64,000 bases of DNA from Linnemannia elongata (lineage: Eukaryota; Mortierellomycota; Mortierellomycetes; Mortierellales; Mortierellaceae): the NCBI GenBank assembly GCA_036320915.1, contig JAXBDG010000023.1:186001-250000 (forward strand), read 5' to 3'. Below, one piece after another: positions 34,022 to 43,053 of this stretch (position 1 is its first letter; each line of letters starts with the position of its first letter). A program made the position numbers and the translations under genes. The notes under the pieces are model-generated. The model had not been told where the DNA came from. It was given only the letters and a program-made list of their open reading frames with translations, and ran no database searches.

Positions 34022-34127
34022 GCAGACGAGCCATGTCTGTGTAATCAATCTTCATTGGTTGCACTCGAGAAACTAAACTAGAGAATATAAAAAATAAACC
34101 TGCTCGATCTCTGCACACTATCTTTCT
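34022..34127 (+). repeat. DIRS left inverted terminal repeat
   Basis: It is the inverse of 38,150-38,255, nearly or fully identical, and begins GCAGACGAGCCATGTCTGTG. Fifteen further bases to the left (from 34,007) are the left-specific terminus. Confidence 0.95.
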
Positions 34128-34168
34128 TCTTCTCGCACTCAGGAACACATCCATTCGAGTAAAAACAA

Positions 34169-35158
34169 ATGATCAATGACAATTCCACTTATCAATTCTC
34201 TACAGAGAATGGCAACCCCATTCACCAGCAACCTTCGAGCGACAACCTCGCTCAGTTCATTCAAATACTCGGCAATCTTTCCCCCGCAGACCGCCAAGCT
34301 CTTGCATCGGCACTCTCTTCTTCCCCTTCATCAGAAACCAACGCAGACCCCCATCTTTCAACAAAACCTGCGGTCAAGACCTTGGAGCCGTACGATCGAC
34401 TGGAGGAATGGCTCCCCAGGTTCAAACGGCGTGACGAATTCTTCAACTACTCCAAGACTCGCGAACTGGAGGACTACGCCGACGTCAAGCAGTTTCACCG
34501 AGTTCAGCTCCTCGATTATGCTGCTCCCCCTCTCACCAGCTCAAGGGACGTTAACGTACATAAAAACGTCTACAAACGCGACCAGGACCTGGCAACGATC
34601 CAGGCACAACTTGCCCACCTCACCCGACCAATCGACGCAACAGTACATGCGATCCTTGCTTCCAATCCCATGGATATCGAAGACCCTGTTCTTATCAACA
34701 TCATCGAGACATTCGACATCCTTCGTCACAACCTTGCTTTCATCGCTACCGAAATCACTCACTTGCGCCAGGAAGCCCTGTACAGGGACAAGAAGGTCAT
34801 TCCTCCGGCTGACCCGAACGACAAGACACCGCTCGTCACTCATCAGCAATTTATCGACCAAGAGAAGTTCACCCACTCCCTTCGTAAAGCCTCAGGTTAT
34901 GTCGGACGTGGCCGTGGACGGGGCCGTGGCCGTGGAGGATTCAACAACTTGGGCAATCGCAACGGGCAACAGAACAACAACTTCGACAACTCTCTCGAAA
35001 ATTCTGGAAACAACAACGCCAACAATGGCTCACAAAGTTCAAACTCCGACACCTCCACCAATAGCAACAACAATAACAACTCTGGCAACAATGGCAACCA
35101 TTTTCAACAGTCCTCGACCACGAGGGGACGTGGCCGAGGACGCGGAGGCCGGCAGTAG
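34169..35158 (+). CDS. DIRS ORF1, gag-like protein
   Basis: The product is 329 residues. The N-terminal half is helical and charged (a LEEWLPRFKRRDEFFNYSK block, then a helix with LAFIATEITHLRQEALYRDK). The C-terminus has Gly-Arg repeats (GRGRGRGRGRGG), an Asn-rich tract and a second Gly-Arg tail (RGRGRGRGG), expected to bind RNA. An alternative frame at 34,176-35,243 is open but is a Ser/Thr-rich shadow. The Gly-Arg end overlaps the ORF2 frame, which is already open at 35,158. Confidence 0.85.
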   Translation: MINDNSTYQFSTENGNPIHQQPSSDNLAQFIQILGNLSPADRQALASALSSSPSSETNADPHLSTKPAVKTLEPYDRLEEWLPRFKRRDEFFNYSKTRELEDYADVKQFHRVQLLDYAAPPLTSSRDVNVHKNVYKRDQDLATIQAQLAHLTRPIDATVHAILASNPMDIEDPVLINIIETFDILRHNLAFIATEITHLRQEALYRDKKVIPPADPNDKTPLVTHQQFIDQEKFTHSLRKASGYVGRGRGRGRGRGGFNNLGNRNGQQNNNFDNSLENSGNNNANNGSQSSNSDTSTNSNNNNNSGNNGNHFQQSSTTRGRGRGRGGRQ

Positions 35159-36981
35159 GAGGTCGATTACAACTCTTCCAGGAGGCTTGGCGACGTCTTA
35201 CAGACGAAAACTGGGTTCGCCAAACTATCGAGCATGGATTTAAAATCCCATTCGACACTCTACCTCCATGCAGTCCCCATCCCAACAAACATCAAACACG
35301 ATCAGCAAAGGAAACGGAAACGATCGAGAGGGAGATCCTCGACCTATTGAGAAAACGCGCCATCGAGGAGGCTACAGAACATGGATTCACCAGCCGACTC
35401 TTTACAGTACCAAAGCGAACTGGCGACCTTCGACCTTGCCTCAACCTCCGCCCTCTCAACCAGTTCGTACCACACCAACACTTCAAGATGGAGACGGTGA
35501 AAGTAGTCTGCAACCTGATCAACAAAGGTGACTATATGACGAGCATCGATCTACAGGACGCTTTCCTCCACATCCTAATCCACTCGTCTTCGCGCAAGTA
35601 CCTCCAGTTCCATTGGAAAGGGAAGCAGTACCAGTTTCGGGTGCTACCATTTGGTCTCTCCTTAGCTCCCTTCGTATTCACCAAGATCCTGCAGCCTGTT
35701 TTACGTTGGGCCCGCCGACGAGGGATACGGATATCAGCCTATCTGGACGACCTACTGATCATGGCCAAGTCTTTCCAGCAGGCAGAGCGAGCAACACAGG
35801 CAGTAATGGACAAGTTGAGCAGTCTTGGCTTTCTGATCAAGCCATCCAAGTCACAGCTGACTCCGACCCAGACGATCACACACCTAGGATTCACGATCAA
35901 CACAAAATCGATGACCCTCTCAGTACCGAAGGACAAGATCAGAGATATCCGACGGGAAGCGACAAAGATACTCCGCAAGGGAACCCTAACGATCCGAGCC
36001 CTCTCCTCATTCATCGGGAAAGCACTAGCGATGACGGTAGCAGTCCTTCCAGCAAGGTTACGGACACAGCACCTTGTTCAGCTGAAGAACGAAGCCCTTC
36101 GCCAACACAATTCATGGACGGCATCTATTTCCTTGACGGATCAAGCGAAGGAGGATCTGACATGGTGGATAGACGGACTCAAGTCATGGAACGGTCAGAG
36201 CTGGATACGACAACCACCAGAGGAGGAGGTCTTCACAGACGCGTCAGACGCCGGTTGGGGAATAGTCAGCGACCGATACGCCAAAAGCGGAACCTGGACA
36301 GGACCTCTTCTATTGAAACACATCAACTACAAGGAGCTCCTGGTCGTCTGGAAGGTGGTGACGCAACCGAGATTTCAGGGGAAACGACTTCTCATATATT
36401 GCGACAACACAACAACACTAGCATATGTGAACAAGTTTGGAGGAACACGGTCACCCGAGTTGATGGAGCTAGCCAACCAGATATGGACGCATTGCTTAGC
36501 AACAGGAACGACACTCACAACAGCCTACATTCCATCAGAACTGAATCCAGCAGACCCCCCGAGTCGACAACTTCAAGAGCAGTTGGAATGGAGTATCAGT
36601 CAAGAGACATTCAACATGATCAACAACAATTGGGGTCCACACAGCATAGACCTATTCGCCTCCAGCACAAACGCCAAACTACCGCGATACATGTCATGGC
36701 AACACGATCCAAAGGCCGAGGCTCAAGACGCTCTCCTTCAACCCTGGACACACCTAGGTCGCCCTTACATCTGTCCGCCATGGAACTTGATCCCCAGAGT
36801 ACTCCAGAAGCTGAAACAGGAGAAGATCGCGGCCACCATCATTGTACCCAACTGGTCAGGAGCAATTTGGGCACCCACCATCCGGAACATGGCAACAGCT
36901 CCCCCCATCCACCTTCCACGCTCAGCAGTCCTAGATCCAAAGGGAAAAGAATCCGGTCTCCTATCGAAGAACCCGACCTAG
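35158..36981 (+). CDS. DIRS ORF2: reverse transcriptase, RNase H, methyltransferase-like domain
   Basis: The frame is open from before the ORF1 stop. Conserved sequence starts at about 35,160 (LFQEAWRRLTDENWV), so translation may use a frameshift or an overlapping start. RT motifs are MTSIDLQDAFLHI near 35,540, LPFGLSLAPFVFTKI near 35,645 and the catalytic YLDDLL near 35,740. RNase H follows with FTDASDAGWGI near 36,235 and KELLVVWKV, then YCDNTTTLAYVNK near 36,400. The C-terminal part, with WGPHSIDLFASSTN near 36,635 and YICPPWNLIPRV, matches the Dam-like domain of DIRS elements. No stop interrupts it. Confidence 0.92.
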   Translation, partial: GGRLQLFQEAWRRLTDENWVRQTIEHGFKIPFDTLPPCSPHPNKHQTRSAKETETIEREILDLLRKRAIEEATEHGFTSRLFTVPKRTGDLRPCLNLRPLNQFVPHQHFKMETVKVVCNLINKGDYMTSIDLQDAFLHILIHSSSRKYLQFHWKGKQYQFRVLPFGLSLAPFVFTKILQPVLRWARRRGIRISAYLDDLLIMAKSFQQAERATQAVMDKLSSLGFLIKPSKSQLTPTQTITHLGFTINTKSMTLSVPKDKIRDIRREATKILRKGTLTIRALSSFIGKALAMTVAVLPARLRTQHLVQLKNEALRQHNSWTASISLTDQAKEDLTWWIDGLKSWNGQSWIRQPPEEEVFTDASDAGWGIVSDRYAKSGTWTGPLLLKHINYKELLVVWKVVTQPRFQGKRLLIYCDNTTTLAYVNKFGGTRSPELMELANQIWTHCLATGTTLTTAYIPSELNPADPPSRQLQEQLEWSISQETFNMINNNWGPHSIDLFASSTNAKLPRYMSWQHDPKAEAQDALLQPWTHLGRPYICPPWNLIPRVLQKLKQEKIAATIIVPNWSGAIWAPTIRNMATAPPIHLPRSAVLDPKGKESGLLSKNPT

Positions 36982-37985
36982 TCTCTAACGGCTTGGAGCG
37001 TAAGCGGCGCCGACTAGCAGCCGAAGGATACAACACGACAGTTACCGACATCATGACTCGTTCCGAGACAGAGCTACGCAAACAATCACGCTACAACTAC
37101 GTTCAGGAGAAGCACCACGAATGGTGCCACGACAACAAGCTGGATCCCTACATTGCCAACCCCTCCAACGTTCTCAATTTCCTTGCATGGGGTCATTCAA
37201 CAAAGCGCTGGCGTTCCTCCACCATTGCAACTTACCGTGCACAGATCCTAGCCCTCTTCGACGACAAGACTACTTTCGAGAGCAACGATACGTTTAGCCA
37301 GTTCTTCAAGATCCTTCGCGCCAACGAACCCGACACTTCCACCGAGGTTGACCTGGACCTCTCGCCCATTATTACTTACCTCCGCTCATTCGCCAGCAAC
37401 GATGACATGTCAGCAGAGCAGCCCACCCAGAAACTTTGTTGGCTCCTTGGAATGTGCGCCTTCCTTCGCCCAAGTGACATCGAACGAATCGACCTGAACA
37501 AATGTTGTGTAGAGGACGGATTTATTTCTTTCTACGTTGTCAGACCAAAGGAAACGTCGGCCGGCATCCATAAGTCCAAGTCTGTCATCTTACGAGCGCA
37601 CTCCTTGGACAGACAGCTATGCCCAGTCCAGACCTTCAATGACTACGTTCGTCGCCTAGCCTATATCAAGATCTCATTCCCTCATCCTACCATGTCTTCC
37701 CTCCGGTATAACCCGCTCATCCGCCACATCAAGTCACCAAAAGTCAAGATTGGCTCTTAAAGGATTAGCAAGCACATTGCCGCCATCATGTCCCGCATAG
37801 ACTTTCCACCAGATTACCGCTTACCTAAAGCCCGCGCCGCAGGCTCCACCCACGCCGCCAAGAACGGAGTCAGTGTCGACGATATTGTAGCCCAAGGCAA
37901 CTGGGCTTCTCGCCGGATGTTCGAAAAGTTCTACCGCTTATCAAGCAAGACTAGGTCGAACTTTACAGACATAGTTTTGGGTTGA
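36940..37985 (+). pseudogene. DIRS ORF3: tyrosine recombinase, interrupted by one stop
   Basis: The frame overlaps the end of ORF2. It has an N-terminal core-binding part (YNYVQEKHHEWCHDNKL), a catalytic region with FLRPSDIERI (the first Arg), a PKARAAGSTHAA block holding the second Arg, and the probable nucleophile in RRMFEKFYRLSS near 37,930. An in-frame TAA at 37,758-37,760 splits the protein before the catalytic C-terminus; the same frame resumes at once and ends at 37,985. Only that one stop is seen. The overlapping upstream open frame (35,613 onward) is a shadow of ORF2. The enzyme integrates the circular DNA intermediate. Confidence 0.85.
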
Positions 37986-37999
37986 TCGATCTCTGGAGC

Positions 38000-38096
38000 C
38001 ACAGACATGGCTCGTCTGCCCAAGATGGATAATGGGTTACGAAGACGACGAAGGAAGTCTTACGTCCATTATCCGAGCAGACGAGCCATGTCTGTG
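38000..38096. repeat. DIRS internal complementary region
   Basis: 38,000-38,034 is the exact inverse of the left terminus (34,007-34,041). 38,034-38,096 is the inverse of the right terminus (38,236-38,298). The two halves meet at GGATAATGGG, which templates the joined ends of the circular intermediate. Confidence 0.95.
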
Positions 38097-38149
38097 CCCT
38101 CCCAACCCTCCCTTTAGCTTAGCCTTTTCTTTCTTCTTCGTGCTCGGTC

Positions 38150-38298
38150 AGAAAGATAGTGTGCAGAGATCGAGCAGGTTTATTTTTTATATTCTCTAGT
38201 TTAGTTTCTCGAGTGCAACCAATGAAGATTGATTACACAGACATGGCTCGTCTGCTCGGATAATGGACGTAAGACTTCCTTCGTCGTCTTCGTAACCC
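38150..38298 (-). repeat. DIRS right inverted terminal repeat and terminus
   Basis: Inverse of the left repeat to 38,255, followed by the right-specific terminus ending in CGTCGTCTTCGTAACCC. Confidence 0.95.
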
Positions 38299-38311
38299 AT
38301 AGTTCGAGCCC

Positions 38312-38390
38312 ACCATGACAATATTTTTTCGCATCTGCGTATTTTTTTTTTGATGTACAGCGATTTCAACTGGCTAAAGGGATAATATCT
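38312..38390. repeat. Dispersed repeat B, copy 1
   Basis: Shares CCATGACAATATT, GCATCTGCG, CAGCGATTTCAA and AAAGGGATA in order with 41,203-41,275. A related GATTTCAAATGGCCAAAG block occurs in the inverted-repeat element at 33,410 and 33,705. It lies between the DIRS right end and the 3' end of the F-box/LRR gene. Confidence 0.6.
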
Positions 38391-39548
38391 TTAAAGGGTT
38401 TTAAAATCTCGTACGCCCATAATGGTCACCGTCGAGTTGATCTTAAATGCCTGGGCTCCATTGTCTCCGATCGAGTTGCTGCACAAGTCCAAAGTGGTGA
38501 GAGTTGAGTTCATCTTGAGGGCCTCCGATAGCGCCTGAGCCCCGGTGTCTCCGATCGAGTTGTGCCCCAAGACTAAAGTGGTTAGGGCCGTGTTGGTCTT
38601 GAGTGCCTCAGACAGCGCCACGACTCCGTTGTCTCCGATCGAGTTGCTGCACAAGTCCAAAGTGGTGAGAGTTGAGTTGATCTTGAGTGCCTCAGACAGC
38701 GCTTGAGTTCCATTGTCTTCGATCGAGCTGTACCCCAAGGTCAAAGTTGTTAGGGTCGAGTTGATCTTGAGTGCCTCAGACAGCGCCTGAGCTCCATTGG
38801 GTTCGATCGAGTTGTCCTCCAAGTGTAAAGTGATCAAAGTCGAGTTGATCTTGAGTGCCTCAGACAGCGCCTGGGCTCCATTGGGTCCGATCCAGTTGTA
38901 TCGTAAGTTCAAAGTGATGAGAGTCGAGTTGGTCTTGAGTGCCTCAGACAGCATCTGAGCTCCATTGTCTCCGATCGAGTTGAGCCGCAGGTTCAAAGTC
39001 GTAAGAGTCGAGTTGGTCTTGATTGCTTCAGACAGCGCCTGAGCTCCATTATCTCCGATGGAATTGTACCCCAAGGCCAAAGTGGTAAGAGCCGAGTTGG
39101 CCACGAGTGCCTCAGCTAGCGCCTGAACTCCATTGGGTCCGATCGAGTTGTCCCACAAAGTTAAAGTGGTCAGAGTCGAGTTGATCTTGAGTGCATCAGA
39201 CAGCGTCTGAGCACCCTCGTCTCCGATCACGTTGTGGTGCAGCTGCAAAGTGATCAGAGTCGAGTTAGCCATTACACTAAAAATTAATTTGTCTCGTGCA
39301 GGTGTTGATGGTAGTTTTTCAAAGCCTGAGCCCTGGATCTTTAGCCTTTGTATAAGGTGCTTGTTTCTTTCGACAGATTCCATACTGGAGTCCTGTTTCG
39401 ACAATACGACAGAGTTGTAGAGTAGCGGTGTAAATGAGTCGTTCCAATCCTGACATACAAGAGCACAGGAGGCGAGGTCTTTAAGGCCAAGACTGCTGGC
39501 AATGATTGAGCGAATCTCATGTAGATCGAGGGGATGTGTCTGGGACAT
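38391..39548 (-). CDS. F-box protein with 10-unit LRR array
   Basis: The product is 385 residues and intronless. The N-terminus (HPLDLHEIRSIIASSLGLKD, then ASCALVCQDWNDSF) is the F-box type common in this genus. A linker leads to ten 28-residue LRRs (TLDLCSNSIG and similar) from about residue 125. The last cap is shortened: the five residues LSEAL are missing between GAQA and FKINSTVTI. An ATG three codons upstream (39,557) is possible, but the homologue at 49,229 lacks it, so MSQTHPL is preferred. It is expected to be an SCF adaptor. The repeat consensus is almost that of the receptor-like gene at 16,974, although the N-termini differ. Confidence 0.85.
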   Translation of the reverse strand: MSQTHPLDLHEIRSIIASSLGLKDLASCALVCQDWNDSFTPLLYNSVVLSKQDSSMESVERNKHLIQRLKIQGSGFEKLPSTPARDKLIFSVMANSTLITLQLHHNVIGDEGAQTLSDALKINSTLTTLTLWDNSIGPNGVQALAEALVANSALTTLALGYNSIGDNGAQALSEAIKTNSTLTTLNLRLNSIGDNGAQMLSEALKTNSTLITLNLRYNWIGPNGAQALSEALKINSTLITLHLEDNSIEPNGAQALSEALKINSTLTTLTLGYSSIEDNGTQALSEALKINSTLTTLDLCSNSIGDNGVVALSEALKTNTALTTLVLGHNSIGDTGAQALSEALKMNSTLTTLDLCSNSIGDNGAQAFKINSTVTIMGVRDFKTL

Positions 39549-41006
39549 CTTAGACATAAAAGGCGAAGAATATGATGAGCGTGGCAATGTTGGTGGCGAA
39601 GATAGTGATGTGGGATCACAAGAAGGTGCTAATAACAAAGGAGGAATAGAGTGAACAGAGATGTTGGGATGAAAGGAACGGAATAAAGAGGATAAGTAAG
39701 ACCACAGTGATGTTATAAAGTAATCTATGAAGCAAATAACGATGTGAAGGATTATAGACACTAATGTTATGCATCAAGTGCTTTCGAGTGGGCAAGCGTG
39801 ACACTTAGTTCATGCAACACATAAGATTCAACATTTTCGACTAAGCCTCCTTTCTTCCATTAGGATATGCTAATATACGTCAATGAACTCGCCCAGAACA
39901 CTGCAGAATTGCCACGAAGAAGCTATTAGCCTTTCAAAACAATAGCTTACCGAGGCAGCTATTGTTAAAAAACAAAGGTTGAGGTTGGAAGAGGCAACAA
40001 TGGTAAATATCAGATGAAAATGAATGAATAAAGGCGAGGTGAAGTTGAGGCGAAGAAGAGAAGCAAGAGACGGTGTTGATGACAATATGTGTGAAGATGA
40101 CGAGAAAGAGTAAGAGTGGTGGTGGCAACAGCGAGCGATATGAGGGAGAGTGGAGGCAACAATGGAGGAGGCAGCGAGAGTTCACTAGTGGGTGATGAGA
40201 GAAGAGTGAAAGAGAAGAAATTTCAGTACGGGGTTTTTTGACCGAAGTCTTTTCTATGTCGACTTTCCGCCACCGCTCTCAAAATGCAAAGATTGCTCTT
40301 ACCTCCCTCCCCCCTGTTTACCATGGAAGCAGCGTCATTATATGAGCTCCCGAAATAAATATTAAGGTTTGCAAGCGGGAATCAATGACGCTTCTAAGCA
40401 TTGATTTTCCGCCACCGCTCACAAAATTCAAAAACAGCTTACACATGAAATCTTGTCCGTTCACTACTCTGGTCATTCATCCCAACCTTCAACATATGGG
40501 TCATGATAACCCTCAAGGAGGGCTTGGCAGGCTTTCTCGGCCCATTGTTGTCAGTCCTCAATGCGCTCGGGATTGTTGTATCTTTCTGATTCAGCCCTCA
40601 TCAGCTTGGGTGTACAGGTAGTGAAATTGTTGATGGAACTGTCCATCGTACGTTGGGAAAGGAGAGGCTGGATCTGTAAGTGCCCATTCAGCTGGTTAGA
40701 GAGCCACTCAACAGGGCGACCGGTAAACTCGTCCAAGTCTTGTTCTTGATGAGCCAGTCAAGATGCGATTGCCCGATCATGTCCTAGTAGTTTTGTCGAA
40801 TTTTTTGTTCTTGCAACTTCTGATGGGTGGCATAATTCCGTGAAGAGTGTGTGAGGGTGTTCTTGAGATAGAATATATGGTGGAGTGGAAGGAAAAAAGC
40901 TGTAGACAATAGCAGCATTCATAGAATTGGATCGCTTACATAACCTCGGGTACTGCCAAAAAAAGTCGATATTGCTGCAAAGGGAAAGATGAAATTATTT
41001 TCTAAT
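39549..41006. other. Intergenic; possible minus-strand coding relic at 40,480-40,790
   Basis: The minus strand at about 40,740-40,480 gives DEFTGRPVEWLSNQLNGHL, a stop, then QWAEKACQALLEGYHDPY in the same frame, with a further out-of-frame piece upstream. This suggests a decayed gene of unknown family. A short direct repeat (TTTCCGCCACCGCTC) occurs near 40,264 and 40,408. Confidence 0.3.
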
Positions 41007-41166
41007 ACTATTGGGCATTTCACATAAAATATTTTGTTTTGGCCACTAAACCCCGATTAGCCAGCTATTCAAGACAACATTTTTTTTCCACACCAATGCA
41101 AACCCCGGCTCACAGCTGGATTAGTGGTTAATTTTTTTACTCATTTTGGTTGAAAGGCACAATAAG
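41007..41166 (+). mobile_element. Foldback-family unit, forward orientation
   Basis: Begins GGGCATTTCACATAAAATAT, passes GGCTCACAGCTGGATTAGTG and ends with CATTTTGGTTGAAAGGCACA. It is the cleanest single unit and defines the roughly 155-bp family. Dispersed repeat B follows at 41,203-41,275. Confidence 0.8.
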
Positions 41167-41343
41167 GTCCTTATTATTTAAGTCTGCATTTTCAAACTAT
41201 ACCATGACAATATTATTGCACATCTGCGAGTTGTTAATGCTATGCAGCGATTTCAATTCCAAAAGGGATAGTTTATCATTTGTGAACAAACAGAGAACAG
41301 GATATGAAAAAAGACAAGCTCGCGCGACCACCGCCAGCGGGAC

Positions 41344-43053
41344 CTACAAGTCAGGAACCGAGTGTCGATAGATCGGTGCCTCCTCCAACATCTGAGGCAC
41401 CTGGGTGGATACAATCCGTCGGCCCTCAAACTTGAGTGTTTCAATGTCGAAACGATGCAGTTGAGGCGAGCCTTTGCTTTGGGGAGGAGCCAACGCCTGA
41501 GCGACATGCCAGTACAGCGACCGTTTGTACTGGCCCTCCATCCAATACTCGGTAGCGGCGCAAAAGAGAAAACAGGCGACCATGACTCCGATCAACAAGT
41601 AGCACAGCCCGGCCGGGATCTCGTAGCCCTTGATTACTTCGACCGTATCGTACGCGATGTAGAGCTTGGAACCTTCCCAGTCCAGAATATAACTCTGGCC
41701 GAGATTTGCAAAGTAGGCGGCCGCTATCGAGGGGGACTGGAGAATCTTGGGGATTGCAAAAAGTGGCTTGTCCATTCCGACGATTGGAAGGTGGGAAAGG
41801 CTCATCATGACAAAGCCCGGTGAGAGAACGGATGAGAGACCTTTCTTAGGAAACACTTGGGGGATATCTGGATTCAAGGGCCGAAACTTGGTGATGGTGC
41901 TGTGGACGACTGCATAAACACACACAATGTGAGGCTCGCCATCCTGTTTGCTGCCAACGCACATGAGAGCCAAGACCTCAGTACCGATGATCTTGACCTC
42001 CATGATCAAGACTTGTGCAAAAGGATCCGCTAATTGGCTTATTAGGGTGCCGTTATTGACAGAGGTTTCCATGCTCGTCACGAGTTCGTCCTGGGTCCCG
42101 AAGAGCGAAGTGGCAATAGAATGAAAATTCTTGGGTTCTGGCATAGAGAAACGGATACCTGAGACGGCGAGACTGACCATTTCACCCGATAGGAGCTGAC
42201 ACCTATTCACCACAGTCAATGGAGTGGAGGAGAGGCCGCTCTTTGTTGCAAGGATAATGTCGGGGGTTATTTTATCCTTTGTGATACAATAGTCGTTGTC
42301 GCTAACTCTCAATCGGACTAGAAGTGAAATCTCAGCAACAGTACCATTTTCCAGCAACTTTATCGTGTCAGTTCCTGGTATGACAATCTTAGCTCGACTC
42401 TTGGATTCCTGAACAATGTATGACCCTGTCAAGTTGGTGTCCATTGTTTGCGGCGAGTGAACGGTGAGAGTCGCACAGCCGGCGTTTGAAAGACCGAGAG
42501 TATCATTGCTGAGATTGCCAACGACGTTGAAGTTCAGTTGATCGCAGGCAACCTCGTAATCGGAAAGACGAGGACGATAGCGTTTTGTCGGGCTGGCTCG
42601 TGGGATAGCAGCGGTACTGTTTAGAGCTCTCTCTAGTGCATCCTTCATACTGGTGTTATAACTGACAGGAATAGACCAGACCGGGAGTGTTGTTGTGCCT
42701 GAGTAGACTGCGATAAACTGTGTCGACTCCACCACCTCATAGGAAAGACCTGTCTCGCCAGTAGAAATGACAGCAAACAACTTGACGCCGACAAGGATAC
42801 CGGTTAACATGTAGCCTCCGGCGAATGTTGCCAACAAGCCAAGCCAGGGTCGTCTTGTCACTTTTATGGAGGAGTTCCATAGCGCCGTGACCATCTCAAG
42901 GAAGCCGGCTTGTTTGATCCATCGAATACTGTGGGTGTGGTGTAGGGTACGTCGGGATATATGGGCAATACCGGCCATGAAGGATGCGGCTACCAAGATG
43001 TCCAGAATAAGGAAGAAAATGTTCAATTGGAAGAATGACCATGGAAGGAACAT
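41344..43053 (-). CDS. Multipass membrane protein with large outer domain (family member 1)
   Basis: The product is 569 residues, starting MFLPWSFF. Membrane segments lie near residues 8-30 and 72-95. A large outer domain has many Asn-x-Ser/Thr sites (NTSM, NSTAA, NLSND, NLTG, NGTV, NNGT) and paired cysteines. A C-terminal block with AYFANLGQSYI and LYIAYDTVEV is followed by a final membrane segment (AGLCYLLIGVMVACFLFCAA) and a cytosolic tail of about 75 residues. It is homologous to the gene at 43,953 (compare AIYLASLGHNV and LYILYDTIEF). The two are divergent and share a 0.9-kb intergenic region. It probably sits at the plasma membrane; function unknown. Confidence 0.8.
   Translation of the reverse strand: MFLPWSFFQLNIFFLILDILVAASFMAGIAHISRRTLHHTHSIRWIKQAGFLEMVTALWNSSIKVTRRPWLGLLATFAGGYMLTGILVGVKLFAVISTGETGLSYEVVESTQFIAVYSGTTTLPVWSIPVSYNTSMKDALERALNSTAAIPRASPTKRYRPRLSDYEVACDQLNFNVVGNLSNDTLGLSNAGCATLTVHSPQTMDTNLTGSYIVQESKSRAKIVIPGTDTIKLLENGTVAEISLLVRLRVSDNDYCITKDKITPDIILATKSGLSSTPLTVVNRCQLLSGEMVSLAVSGIRFSMPEPKNFHSIATSLFGTQDELVTSMETSVNNGTLISQLADPFAQVLIMEVKIIGTEVLALMCVGSKQDGEPHIVCVYAVVHSTITKFRPLNPDIPQVFPKKGLSSVLSPGFVMMSLSHLPIVGMDKPLFAIPKILQSPSIAAAYFANLGQSYILDWEGSKLYIAYDTVEVIKGYEIPAGLCYLLIGVMVACFLFCAATEYWMEGQYKRSLYWHVAQALAPPQSKGSPQLHRFDIETLKFEGRRIVSTQVPQMLEEAPIYRHSVPDL

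Larger units (their letters stand above)
34007..38298 (+). mobile_element. DIRS-type tyrosine-recombinase retrotransposon, nearly complete
   Basis: The 4.3-kb element has the unusual DIRS plan. Inverted terminal repeats of about 105 bp lie at 34,022-34,127 and 38,150-38,255. An internal complementary region at 38,000-38,096 has a first half that is the reverse complement of the left terminus (35 bp) and a second half that is the reverse complement of the right terminus (63 bp). It encodes a gag-like ORF1, an RT/RNase H/methyltransferase-like ORF2 and an overlapping tyrosine recombinase ORF3. There are no target-site duplications, as expected for DIRS, which integrates from a circle. ORF3 has one in-frame stop, so this copy may depend on others in trans. 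Confidence 0.95.

Noticed and set aside
34176..35243. 355-residue open frame overlapping ORF1
   Set aside because: Ser/Thr-rich shadow. The other frame has the charged helical part and the Gly-Arg RNA-binding tail.
35613..37760. 715-residue open frame over the DIRS element
   Set aside because: Its first 60% overlaps the RT/RNase H frame and reads as low-complexity Arg/Ser/Thr. Only the part from about 36,940 is the real recombinase frame.
38295..38320. GTTCGAGCCC resembling a tRNA T-arm
   Set aside because: No acceptor, D-arm or anticodon arm fits around it.
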